The notes under the pieces were generated by a model, which saw only the letters and a list, made by a program, of their open reading frames with translations, did not search any database and was not told the origin of the DNA. A DNA stretch of 64,000 bases, from contig JBIKLF010000008.1 of the NCBI GenBank assembly GCA_044359955.1, forward strand, positions 1 to 64,000, written 5' to 3'. The position numbers and the translations under genes were made by a program. The DNA comes from JACTMZ01 sp044359955. GTDB lineage: Bacteria; Verrucomicrobiota; Verrucomicrobiia; Chthoniobacterales; JACTMZ01. This document shows, piece after piece, positions 18,856 to 26,403 of this stretch (the stretch's first letter is position 1; each line of letters opens with the position of its first letter).

Positions 18856-19625
18856 AGGCCGCTCAAATCGCCGCCCAGCTTTACACCTGCCGCGATCTGC
18901 TCCGGACCCCGGCGGATATCGCCAAGACTCTCCACCGCGTGCGTGCGGCCGGTTACACCGCTGTCCAAGTCAGCGGCCTGGGCCCGATCGCGGAGGACGA
19001 GTTGATGCGCATCCTCGACGGCGAAGGTTTGGCCTGCTGCGCCACGCACGAACCGTCGGATGTTATTCTCGACGAACCGCGGAGCGTGGTTGATCGGTTG
19101 GCCAGACTCGGTTGTCGCTACACGGCTTATCCTTACCCCAGCGGGATCGATCTGGCGGATGCCGCCGTGGTGGGGAGATGGATTTCCCGTCTGGACCAAG
19201 CTGGCGCCGTGCTGGCTGCAGCCGGGCAGACCCTTTGCTACCACAACCACCACCAGGAATTCCGTCACCTCGGCGGGCGGGTTCTTCTCGACCTGATCTT
19301 TGAGGGGACGAAGGCGGTGAACCTGCAGGGCGAGCCGGACACCTATTGGATCCAGTTTGGCGGCGGTGATCCCGTGGTCTGGTGCGAAAAGCTGGCCGGA
19401 CGCCTGCCGCTGCTGCATCTGAAAGATTACCTGGTCGATGCGCAAAACAACGTGACCATGTGTGAAATCGGCGCGGGCAACCTGGACTTTTCCCGTATCG
19501 TGGCCGCGGCGGAAAAGTCCGGCTGCCAATGGTTCATCGTCGAGCAGGACACATGCCCGGGTGACCCGGTGGACTCTCTGGCCCGCTCGTATCGCCACTT
19601 GACGGAGAATATTTGCGAATCTTGA
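18852..19625 (+). CDS. Sugar phosphate isomerase/epimerase family (AP_endonuc_2 TIM barrel)
   Basis: A 257-aa TIM-barrel protein of the xylose-isomerase-like / IolE-YcjR superfamily. Likely metal-site stretches: CYHNHHQEF, LLHLKDYLVD, EIGAGNLDFS and FIVEQD. It overlaps the upstream oxidoreductase by 4 bp and is followed 7 bp later by a second oxidoreductase. The oxidoreductase/TIM-barrel combination is typical of polyol and 3-keto-sugar pathways. The exact substrate is unknown. Confidence 0.82.
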   Translation: MKAAQIAAQLYTCRDLLRTPADIAKTLHRVRAAGYTAVQVSGLGPIAEDELMRILDGEGLACCATHEPSDVILDEPRSVVDRLARLGCRYTAYPYPSGIDLADAAVVGRWISRLDQAGAVLAAAGQTLCYHNHHQEFRHLGGRVLLDLIFEGTKAVNLQGEPDTYWIQFGGGDPVVWCEKLAGRLPLLHLKDYLVDAQNNVTMCEIGAGNLDFSRIVAAAEKSGCQWFIVEQDTCPGDPVDSLARSYRHLTENICES

Positions 19626-19632
19626 AAACTCT

Positions 19633-20706
19633 ATGAGCGCCAAAGATGGAATGAACTATGCGCCGGTGGGTCGATCCGCGCCGGTCTGCGGGCCGGGCGG
19701 TTTTATCATGGCCGCGGCCCATCTCGACCACGGTCACATCTACGGTCAGTGCAACGGACTGGTTGAAGCCGGCGCCGAGCTTCGGTGGGTTTATGACCCG
19801 GACCCTGTAAAGGTGGCGGCATTCGTCGCCCAATATCCGGGTGTCAAAGCCGCCCGTTCCCTTGACGAGGTGCTGGATGATGATGAGGTCAGACTGGTCG
19901 CCTCCGCGGCGATTCCTGCGGAACGCGGGTCTTTGGGATGCCGTATATTGAGGGCGGGCAAGGACTACTTCACGGACAAAGCCCCGTTCACGACCCTCGA
20001 ACAATTGGACGTCGCACGGAAAACGGTCGGGGAAACCGGAAGGAAATTTGCCGTGTATTATAGCGAGCGGCTGCACGTCGAGTGCGCCGTGCACGCGGGC
20101 TCACTGGTCAAAGCGGGCGCCATCGGGAAAGTCGTGCAGACTCTGGGCACGGGGCCCCACCGCCTCAGCGCCTCCTCGCGTCCTGCGTGGTTTTTTGAAC
20201 GCCAAAAATACGGCGGCATCCTTTGCGATATCGGCAGTCACCAGTGCGAGCAGTTCCTTTTCTTTACGGGTGCCACCGATGCCGAAATCCTCTCCGCCAA
20301 CGTCAACAACGTGGCCAACCCCGATTATCCGGAGTTGGAGGACTTCGGGGAGTGTTCGCTGCGCGGGAACAACGGAACCTCCGGCTACTTGCGTGTTGAT
20401 TGGCTGACCCCCGCCGGCCTTTCCACGTGGGGCGACGGGCGTTTGATCATCCTTGGCACCGAAGGTTATATCGAGCTGCGCAAATACACCGACATCACGA
20501 CAAGCCATGGCGGCAACCAGCTGCTCCTCGTTGATGGCACAGGCGAGCACCGGATCTCGTGCCACGGGCAAGTGGGCTACCCATTCTTCGGTGAACTCAT
20601 CCTGGATTGCTTGCAGGGCACGGAGACTGCGATGACGCAGGCACACACGTTCAAGGCCGCCGAGCTTTCGTTGCGGGCGCAGGTTGCGGCGGAGTCGGCA
20701 AAGTAG
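19633..20706 (+). CDS. Gfo/Idh/MocA family oxidoreductase (second)
   Basis: A 357-aa oxidoreductase-like protein. The EKP motif is replaced by FTDKAPFTT, and the C-terminal domain carries KYGGILCDIGSHQCEQFLFF with the expected Asp/His. The N-terminal Rossmann motif is atypical (CGPGGFIMAAAHLDHGHIYGQC), a variant seen in some uncharacterised members. The start could instead be Met-7 (19651). Last gene of the xylA cluster; the tail meets the convergent TauE-like gene 23 bp away. Probably acts with the preceding TIM-barrel protein, substrate unknown. Confidence 0.82.
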   Translation: MSAKDGMNYAPVGRSAPVCGPGGFIMAAAHLDHGHIYGQCNGLVEAGAELRWVYDPDPVKVAAFVAQYPGVKAARSLDEVLDDDEVRLVASAAIPAERGSLGCRILRAGKDYFTDKAPFTTLEQLDVARKTVGETGRKFAVYYSERLHVECAVHAGSLVKAGAIGKVVQTLGTGPHRLSASSRPAWFFERQKYGGILCDIGSHQCEQFLFFTGATDAEILSANVNNVANPDYPELEDFGECSLRGNNGTSGYLRVDWLTPAGLSTWGDGRLIILGTEGYIELRKYTDITTSHGGNQLLLVDGTGEHRISCHGQVGYPFFGELILDCLQGTETAMTQAHTFKAAELSLRAQVAAESAK

Positions 20707-20729
20707 TCGCGGCGGCCGCCGGTCCTGCT

Positions 20730-21479
20730 TCAGCTGAAGGCGATCAAGCGGATGGCCGCGGCGCCGGCGAGGACGATGGTGATCCATTCGAAGAGGCGTT
20801 GCGGGACGCGTCGCAGCAGGAGGCGTCCGGCCACGGCGCCGGCGAGGACGATCGGAAGCAGGAGCGCGTCGAAGCGCAGCGAGTCCGCGTTGATCAGTCC
20901 GAGCTGCGCGCTGAAAGGGACTTTGGCCAGATTGATCATGAGGAAAAACCATGCGGCCGTGCCGACGAAGGTCATTTTGTCCATTCGCCGCGCGAGGAAA
21001 TAGAAGGCGGCGATGGTGCCGGCCGCGTTGGCCAGCATGGTGGTGATACCGGTGGCCCAGCCGGCGACCAAGCCGAGCAACGGATGTCCCGCGATGGCGG
21101 TCATCATTTGCGGGCGCAGCCTTTGCGCGGCGGTGAGAAGCATGAGGACGAGAATGACCCAGCCAAGGAGCACGGTGAAGGTGTCGTCCGGAATACGCGG
21201 CATGAGCCACCAACCGCAGACAATGCCGGCCAGTGCGGCGGGCATCAGTTTGAGCAGATCCGGCCAATTGGCGTGGCGCCGGTAAAACCACACGGCGAAG
21301 AAATCCGCGAAGATCATGAGCGGCAGGAGTGCGCCGGTGGATTCCTTGGCGGGAAACAACTGCGCGAAGAGCGAAACGGACACGATCCCGAGTCCTCCGA
21401 AACCGGTCTTGGACAGGCCCACGCAAAACGCGGCGCCAATACCGAGGGACCAGACGAGGGGTGAGGAAAAGTCGGGCAC
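20730..21479 (-). CDS. TauE/SafE (DUF81) family permease
   Basis: A 249-aa membrane protein with about eight hydrophobic segments and the DUF81 landmark GLSKTGFGGLGIV near the N-terminus, plus GWATGITTMLANAAGTIAAFYFL in the second half. Family members export sulfur-containing organic anions or sulfite, and some are general organic-anion permeases. The start is GTG at 21479, 5 bp from the AraC-type gene's stop; upstream frame is only shadow of that gene. The two genes probably form one transcript, so the AraC protein may control the permease. Confidence 0.82.
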   Translation of the reverse strand: MPDFSSPLVWSLGIGAAFCVGLSKTGFGGLGIVSVSLFAQLFPAKESTGALLPLMIFADFFAVWFYRRHANWPDLLKLMPAALAGIVCGWWLMPRIPDDTFTVLLGWVILVLMLLTAAQRLRPQMMTAIAGHPLLGLVAGWATGITTMLANAAGTIAAFYFLARRMDKMTFVGTAAWFFLMINLAKVPFSAQLGLINADSLRFDALLLPIVLAGAVAGRLLLRRVPQRLFEWITIVLAGAAAIRLIAFS

Positions 21480-21483
21480 GGTC

Positions 21484-22299
21484 TCAGGCGGGTTGCCAGT
21501 GGGACGGCGGTAGTCCGGTTTGTTTGCGGAACCAGCGGGCGAAGTAACTCGGGTCGCTGAAACCGAGGGCGCCGGAGACGACGGCGACGCGGGTGCCGCG
21601 CTTGAGTTCGACCTCCGCCGCCCGCAGCAGTTCGCGGTCGCGCCATTGCCCGAGGGTGAGACCGCAGGCGCGGCGCACGAGCCGGTTGAGATAGTCTTTC
21701 TGCAGGCCGGTGCGACGCGCGAGTTCGGCCGGCCGCGGCCAACGTCCGTCCTCGTCCGGCCGCCACGCGCGCTGGAGGCGTGCGAGGGTGGCGGCGCCGG
21801 AATGCGGCGGGGAAGTTTCCCCGGAACACGCGCGGCGGCAGGCTTCGAGAATGAAGAGCGCGGCACCCCCGGCAGTGAGGTCGAGGTGCCGGCCGCGCTC
21901 CGCCGAGAGAGCGGCAACCTGTTGCCGCACGGTGGCGAGGGCCTCGGCCGAGAGTTGCCCGTGGCGAAAACCGTTTTTCCTCGGCGCCGTGCCGGCCAGA
22001 TCAGCCACGAGGCAGATGGCGCGGCGCGGCGCTTGTTCGCGGAATTCATGGAGGCGTCCGGGCGGAATGAAGAAAACGGCACCGGTTCCGACGGGATAAC
22101 GCCGGTGCCCGACGCGCTGCTCGCCGTGACCGCGCAGGTAGAGCAGGAGTTGTCCGTGCGGATGACGGTGGGGTGCGTAACGATCGAAGGGCTGGAGGTG
22201 CCGGTTGACCCGCAGGGAACGCACGGTCCAAATGCCGCAGCGCAGTTGGAGCCGGCACAGGACAATCGGCGCGACGGGGGGCGGAGGGGTTTTAGCCAT
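21484..22299 (-). CDS. AraC-family transcriptional regulator
   Basis: A 271-aa regulator with an N-terminal cupin-like sensor (HRHPHGQLLLYLRGHGEQ, a PPGRLHEF block) and a C-terminal double helix-turn-helix (ELARRTGLQKDYLNRLVRR, then GALGFSDPSYFARWFRKQTG). The start at 22299 gives MAKTPPPP; the frame is open upstream, but that is promoter sequence shared with the divergent SDR gene. It likely senses a sugar acid and activates the divergent SDR-GH88-cupin operon and its own operon with the permease. The ligand is inferred only from neighbours. Confidence 0.88.
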   Translation of the reverse strand: MAKTPPPPVAPIVLCRLQLRCGIWTVRSLRVNRHLQPFDRYAPHRHPHGQLLLYLRGHGEQRVGHRRYPVGTGAVFFIPPGRLHEFREQAPRRAICLVADLAGTAPRKNGFRHGQLSAEALATVRQQVAALSAERGRHLDLTAGGAALFILEACRRACSGETSPPHSGAATLARLQRAWRPDEDGRWPRPAELARRTGLQKDYLNRLVRRACGLTLGQWRDRELLRAAEVELKRGTRVAVVSGALGFSDPSYFARWFRKQTGLPPSHWQPA

Positions 22300-22300
22300 C

Positions 22301-22345
22301 AGCACAATAAATAAAGTCGTTTTTGTGCTGAATAAAGCGTTTTCG
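22301..22345. promoter_or_regulatory. Candidate AraC-family operator in divergent promoter
   Basis: Between the AraC start (22299) and the SDR gene lies an inverted repeat AGCACAA (22301-22307) and TTGTGCT (22323-22329). It overlaps a direct repeat AATAAAG(T)CGTTTT (first copy 22309-22323, second from 22331). Direct repeats about 21-22 bp apart, two helical turns, are the usual AraC-family site. No binding data. Confidence 0.5.
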
Positions 22346-22384
22346 CCTATGGTGGACCCGTGGCCTCGCAGGCACGATGACCCC

Positions 22385-23173
22385 GTGTCACGGGCCGTCG
22401 TTCTCATCACCGGTGCCAGCCGCGGTCTCGGCCGAGGGGTCGCGCTCGCTTTGGCCAAGGAAGGCCACGATCTCGCTATCCACTACGCGAGCAACCGGGC
22501 GGCGGCCGATGAGACGGTCATGTTGTGTCGCGCGGTGGCGCCGGACCCAGGGCAGAAGTTTCTCCCGTTCTCCGCGCAGCTGGCTTCTTCCGCGGAGCGC
22601 GCCGCCATGATGGACGCGGTGCTGGGCGAGTTCGGTCGCTTGGACGGCTTGGTCAACAATGCGGGGATTGCCCCGAAAGTCCGGGCCGACATCACCGAGG
22701 CGGACGAAGCGAATTTCGACGAAGTCATCGCGGTCAATTTGCGCGGCCCGTATTTCCTCAGCCAACTCGCGGCCCGGTGGTGGCTGGCGCACCCGGGCGA
22801 GTCGCTCCTGCCGGGCGGCTACAAACTGGTCTTTGTCACCTCGATTTCCGTCCACACGGCCTCGGTCAACCGCGGCGAATACTGCATCGCCAAAGCCGGG
22901 TTGGCCATGGCGGCGCAACTGTGGTCGGTGCGCCTCGCCGGCGAAGGCGTGCAGGTTTACGAGGTGCGTCCGGGGATCATGAAGACGGACATGACCGCGG
23001 GGGTGACCGACACATACGACAAACTCATCGCGGACGGCCTCGTGCCGCAGAAACGTTGGGGAACGCCGGAGGATGTGGGGCTGTCCGTGGCCGCGCTCTG
23101 CCGCGGGGATTTTCCCTTCAGCACCGGCACGATCATCGACGTCGACGGCGGATTCCAATTGCGGCGGCTCTGA
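22385..23173 (+). CDS. SDR-family oxidoreductase
   Basis: Classical short-chain dehydrogenase, 262 aa from the chosen start. Cofactor motif TGASRGLG, NNAG structural motif, catalytic Ser in VTSISVHTAS and YCIAK for Tyr/Lys; the C-terminus ends GTIIDVDGGF. The start is ambiguous: GTG at 22385 gives the usual short N-terminus, ATG at 22349 adds 12 residues. It heads a run with GH88, cupin, (IS), oxidoreductase and KDPG aldolase genes. In uronate pathways an SDR reduces 2,5-diketo-3-deoxygluconate (KduD) or the unsaturated-uronate-derived DEH. Such a role is inferred from context, not from specific residues. Confidence 0.85.
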   Translation: MSRAVVLITGASRGLGRGVALALAKEGHDLAIHYASNRAAADETVMLCRAVAPDPGQKFLPFSAQLASSAERAAMMDAVLGEFGRLDGLVNNAGIAPKVRADITEADEANFDEVIAVNLRGPYFLSQLAARWWLAHPGESLLPGGYKLVFVTSISVHTASVNRGEYCIAKAGLAMAAQLWSVRLAGEGVQVYEVRPGIMKTDMTAGVTDTYDKLIADGLVPQKRWGTPEDVGLSVAALCRGDFPFSTGTIIDVDGGFQLRRL

Positions 23174-23186
23174 GGAAAAAAACTTT

Positions 23187-24563
23187 ATGATCAAGACCGA
23201 CCCGACCCTCACGGCGCAGAGCCTCGAGAAATCCGCGCAAGGCGTCTTCGAAGCGTCCGCGCCAAAGATTCGTGCCTTGCAAAAGCGGTGGAAAGATTCC
23301 GACGGCACGCCGGTGTTTACGATCGAGGGACGCTACACTTCGCGCGGTTGGACGGAATGGACGCAAGGCTTCCAATTCGGCGCGGCCGTCCTGCAATTCG
23401 ACGCCACCGGCGACGAAGAGATGCTGCGCATCGGACGCGAGGGCACGTTGAAATTGATGGCCCCGCACGTCACGCACATCGGTGTGCACGACCACGGGTT
23501 CAACAATGTCAGCACCTACGGCAACCTGCGCCGTCTGTTGCGCGAAGGCCGTTTGCCGGCGGATGCATGGGAAAGGCATTTCTACGACCTCGCGCTCAAG
23601 GCCAGCGGTGCCGTGCAGGCCTCGCGCTGGACGCAGATCGCGCCGGAACTGGGCTACGTGTATTCTTTCAACGGTCCGCATTCGCTTTTCTCCGACACCA
23701 TCCGCACGATGCGCGCGCTGGCCGTGGCCCATCTCCTCGGTCACCGCTTGATGGCGGAGAACGACAAGGCGGTCTCCCTGCTCGGACGTATCATCCAGCA
23801 TGCGGACACCACGTCGCGCTACAACGTCTATTTCGGCAAAGGCCGCGATCTTTATGATGTGCGCGGGCGCGTGGTTCATGAGTCTGTTTTCAATACGAAC
23901 GACGGCAACTACCGGTGTCCGAGTTCGCAGCAGGGTTACTCGCCTTTCACCACTTGGACCCGCGGTCACGCTTGGGTGCTCTGCGGTTACCCGGAGCAGT
24001 TGGAGTTTCTCGAGACGTTGCCGGCGGGGGAGTTTGCTTCCTACGGCGGCAAGGAAGCAGTGCTCGCGCGTTTTCTCGAAACGGCGAAGGCCGCGGCGGA
24101 TTTCTATCTCGAGCACACGCCGACCGACGGCATTCCGTATTGGGACACCGGTGCGCCGGGACTGGCGCAGATGGGCGACTACCTGAATCGTCCGGCCGAG
24201 CCATTCAACGATCATGAACCGGTGGACAGCTCCGCGGCAGCCATCTCCGCGCAGGGCTTGCTGCGTCTTGGCCGCTGGCTGGAGAACCACGGCGAACCCG
24301 AGGCGGGCAAAAAATATCTCGCGGCGGGATTGACCACCGCGAAAACCCTTTTTGCCGAACCTTATCTGAGCAGCGACCCGAATCACGAGGGGCTCCTTTT
24401 GCACAGCGTCTACCACCGCCCGAACGGCTGGGATCATATCCCGGCCGGACGCAAAGTGCCGTGCGGCGAAGCGGCCATGTGGGGCGATTACCATGCCCGC
24501 GAACTGGCGCTTTATCTCCTGCGCCTGGCCGGCCGCGGACCTTATCTCACCTTCTACTCATGA
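23187..24563 (+). CDS. Glycoside hydrolase family 88-like unsaturated glucuronyl hydrolase
   Basis: Predicted to cleave the terminal delta-4,5-unsaturated uronic acid left by polysaccharide lyases, using an alpha/alpha toroid. 458 aa, no signal peptide, so it acts on imported oligosaccharides. GH88 landmarks: HDHGFNNVSTYGNL where UGL has its HDxGF Asp block, SRYNVYFGKG, and GYSPFTTWTRGHAWVL near the active-site Asp. The closing TWxRGxAW motif is typical. The start at 23187 follows AGGAAAAAAA and gives MIKTDPTL. It overlaps the downstream cupin gene by 4 bp. Substrate (glycosaminoglycan, ulvan, gellan or xanthan) cannot be told. Confidence 0.75.
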   Translation: MIKTDPTLTAQSLEKSAQGVFEASAPKIRALQKRWKDSDGTPVFTIEGRYTSRGWTEWTQGFQFGAAVLQFDATGDEEMLRIGREGTLKLMAPHVTHIGVHDHGFNNVSTYGNLRRLLREGRLPADAWERHFYDLALKASGAVQASRWTQIAPELGYVYSFNGPHSLFSDTIRTMRALAVAHLLGHRLMAENDKAVSLLGRIIQHADTTSRYNVYFGKGRDLYDVRGRVVHESVFNTNDGNYRCPSSQQGYSPFTTWTRGHAWVLCGYPEQLEFLETLPAGEFASYGGKEAVLARFLETAKAAADFYLEHTPTDGIPYWDTGAPGLAQMGDYLNRPAEPFNDHEPVDSSAAAISAQGLLRLGRWLENHGEPEAGKKYLAAGLTTAKTLFAEPYLSSDPNHEGLLLHSVYHRPNGWDHIPAGRKVPCGEAAMWGDYHARELALYLLRLAGRGPYLTFYS

Positions 24564-25018
24564 TCATCGCCGACCTCGCCCAAATCGATGGCCGCACATA
24601 TCCCGCGCGGCGCCGCACGCAAAACCTCGTCGGGGGGATGTCCCCGATCCAGGCGACCAATTTCGCCATGGGCAATGTCACGCTCGAGCCGAACGGCGGG
24701 CAAGTGCCGTGGCACAACCAAGAGCAGGAAGAAATTTATTTCATTGTCGAGGGCGAGGGGGAAATGTGCCTTGGCGAAGAGCGTCGCATGATCAAGGCCG
24801 GCCAGGCGGCTTACATTCCGTCGGGAGTGTTCCATCAGCTGACCAATACCGGTTCCACGCCGATGCGCATGATTTACGTCTATGGACCGTCCGGCGATGT
24901 GGCGCATTGGAAGCAGGAATTGGCGGGTACTCTGCCAGTCGCGGATGTCGATGTGCCCGCGCTGCCCGAGGGGGCGCAACCGCAATGCACCAAAAAGCCG
25001 GAAAGTTTAAAGAATTAG
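24560..25018 (+). CDS. Small cupin-domain protein
   Basis: A 152-aa single-domain cupin. Motif 1 is VPWHNQEQEEIYFIVEGEGE and motif 2 is YIPSGVFHQLTN, giving plausible metal ligands. Overlap with the GH88 gene indicates coupling. A cupin next to GH88, SDR and KDPG aldolase could be a KduI-like or lyase-like isomerase of uronate breakdown; this is inference. The stop is now TAG, whose G is the first base of the inserted ISL3 element. Before insertion the same codon was TAA, so the protein sequence was left intact. Confidence 0.8.
   Translation: MIIADLAQIDGRTYPARRRTQNLVGGMSPIQATNFAMGNVTLEPNGGQVPWHNQEQEEIYFIVEGEGEMCLGEERRMIKAGQAAYIPSGVFHQLTNTGSTPMRMIYVYGPSGDVAHWKQELAGTLPVADVDVPALPEGAQPQCTKKPESLKN
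25010..25017. repeat. Left target-site duplication of the ISL3 element (AAGAATTA)
   Basis: The 8 bp AAGAATTA directly precede the left terminal repeat and recur at 26327-26334 directly after the right one. Eight base pairs is the normal ISL3 duplication length. The sequence lies inside an S23-type repeat arm. Confidence 0.9.
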
Positions 25019-25041
25019 GTTCTTCGCACAATTTGCTGTGA
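25018..25041. repeat. Left terminal inverted repeat of the ISL3 element
   Basis: Twenty-four bases beginning GGTTCTTCGC; its first base completes the cupin TAG stop codon. Confidence 0.93.
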
Positions 25042-25081
25042 AAGCTTGCCAGCGTGGGCGGGTTGGTGGTCAAGAGGCTGG

Positions 25082-26296
25082 GTGAAAAACAGCGAGTTAT
25101 ACCAGCAGGTTCTGGGGCTGCAATGGCCTTGGAAGGTTGAGCAAGTGGAACTGGATCACGCGACCCAGCGTGTGGTCGTGCATGTGGGCGTGGAGCCGGG
25201 GACGAAATGGGCTGATCCGGCCACCCATGGGCCGGCGCATGTGCACCAGTGGAGGCAGCGCACGTGGCGGCATTTGGACACCTGTCAGTTTGAGACGGTG
25301 ATCAGCGCGCGGGTGCCGAGCGTTAAATATGCCGACGGGCGGGTTGAAGAGGTGGCGGTGCCGTGGGCCGAGCGTTACCAGCGGGTGACGCGACTGATGG
25401 CGCAGGCGGTAGTGGTGTGGTTGCAGGCCTGCGGCAGTGTCAGCCAGGTGGCCAAGGTCATGGGACTGAATTGGCACACGGTCAACGCGATCATGAAAGC
25501 GGCCGTCGAGCGTGGTTTGGCGCGGCGGGAGCGAGAGCCGATCGAATACTTGGGTTTGGATGAGAAGAGTTTTCGGCGAGGGCATGTTTACACCACCCTG
25601 CTCAACGACCTCGACAGCGGCCGGGTGTGGGATCTGGTGGAAGGTCGCAAGGAAGAACAGGCGCGGGAACTTCTGCAAAAGCTCGACGCCACGCAGCGGG
25701 CGGGAGTCAAGGCCGTGGCGATGGACATCTGGAGCGCCTACCGCAAGGCCGTGGAAGGGCTCCTGCCGAAGGCGGACATCGTCCACGACAAGTTCCACCT
25801 CTGCGCCTATCTCAACAAGGCGGTCGACACGGTGCGCAAGGACGAGCATCGGCAGTTGGCACGTTCGGGCCAGCAAACGCTCAAGGGCAGCAAATACTGC
25901 TGGCTGCGCAACTTTCCCGACCTGCGCGCGCAACCTTCTTTCCGGCAGCTTTACCGCCTGAACCTGCGCACCAGCAAGGCCTGGCGGTTGAAAGAAACCT
26001 TTGGAGGATTTTGGCAGTATCGCTACGCAGGGGCCGCGCAGAAGTTTTTCCGCGACTGGCTGGCCCAAGTCACCCGCAGCGGGCTGGCGCCGATGAAAAA
26101 GGTCGCCGAGATGTTCGCCCGCCACCTGCCCGGCTTACTCAACTACCTCAAACATCGCATCACCAATGCCTCTTCCGAAGGGATCAACTCGCAGGTGGCG
26201 CGCATCATCGCCAATGCCCGCGGCCTCTCCTGCTTTGCCCACCTCCGCACCCGCGTCCTCTTCTTCCTCGGTAAACTCGACCTCTCCCCAGCTTGA
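25082..26296 (+). CDS. ISL3-family transposase
   Basis: DDE transposase of the element, 404 aa from GTG at 25082 (AGAGG four bases upstream; VKNSELYQQVLGLQ resembles other ISL3 N-termini). A TTG at 25046 would add 12 residues. An N-terminal zinc-finger-like region is followed by a helix-turn-helix around SVSQVAKVMGLNWHTVNAIM. Catalytic residues are visible as GLDEKSF, AMDIWSAY and NASSEGINSQ. Length and motifs are full, so it is probably active. Confidence 0.93.
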   Translation: MKNSELYQQVLGLQWPWKVEQVELDHATQRVVVHVGVEPGTKWADPATHGPAHVHQWRQRTWRHLDTCQFETVISARVPSVKYADGRVEEVAVPWAERYQRVTRLMAQAVVVWLQACGSVSQVAKVMGLNWHTVNAIMKAAVERGLARREREPIEYLGLDEKSFRRGHVYTTLLNDLDSGRVWDLVEGRKEEQARELLQKLDATQRAGVKAVAMDIWSAYRKAVEGLLPKADIVHDKFHLCAYLNKAVDTVRKDEHRQLARSGQQTLKGSKYCWLRNFPDLRAQPSFRQLYRLNLRTSKAWRLKETFGGFWQYRYAGAAQKFFRDWLAQVTRSGLAPMKKVAEMFARHLPGLLNYLKHRITNASSEGINSQVARIIANARGLSCFAHLRTRVLFFLGKLDLSPA

Positions 26297-26302
26297 GCCA
26301 AA

Positions 26303-26326
26303 TCACAGCAAATTATGCGGAGAACC
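26303..26326. repeat. Right terminal inverted repeat of the ISL3 element
   Basis: Twenty-four bases ending GCGGAGAACC, inverse of the left end with two mismatches; followed directly by the duplicated AAGAATTA at 26327-26334. Confidence 0.93.
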
Positions 26327-26403
26327 AAGAATTAAGTTTGTAAGTTTTAAGAATTGCAAACTTCGCTCCGGTCCTCCGCTTAACACTTACAAACTTAAAA
26401 CTC
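26327..26403. repeat. Paired AT-rich repeat arms like those around the S23 gene, without a gene inside
   Basis: The left arm reads AAGAATTAAGTTTGTAAGTT and the right arm CTTACAAACTTAAAACTC, ending at the oxidoreductase ATG. The same two arms flank the four-helix-bundle gene at 36424-36789. Here only about 40 bp lie between them (including CTTCGCTCCGGTCCTCCGC), so the site looks like an empty or collapsed cassette. The ISL3 target duplication is inside the left arm. Confidence 0.6.

Larger units (their letters stand above)
25018..26326 (+). mobile_element. Complete ISL3-family insertion sequence
   Basis: A 1,309-bp element with 24-bp terminal inverted repeats at 25018-25041 and 26303-26326 (22 of 24 identical; mismatches at positions 7 and 12; both start GGTTCT and end TTTGCTGTGA). 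It is flanked by a perfect 8-bp direct duplication AAGAATTA and encodes one intact transposase. Intact ends, ORF and target duplication indicate recent insertion. It separates the cupin gene from the oxidoreductase and KDPG aldolase genes that probably once followed it in the same operon. Confidence 0.95.
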
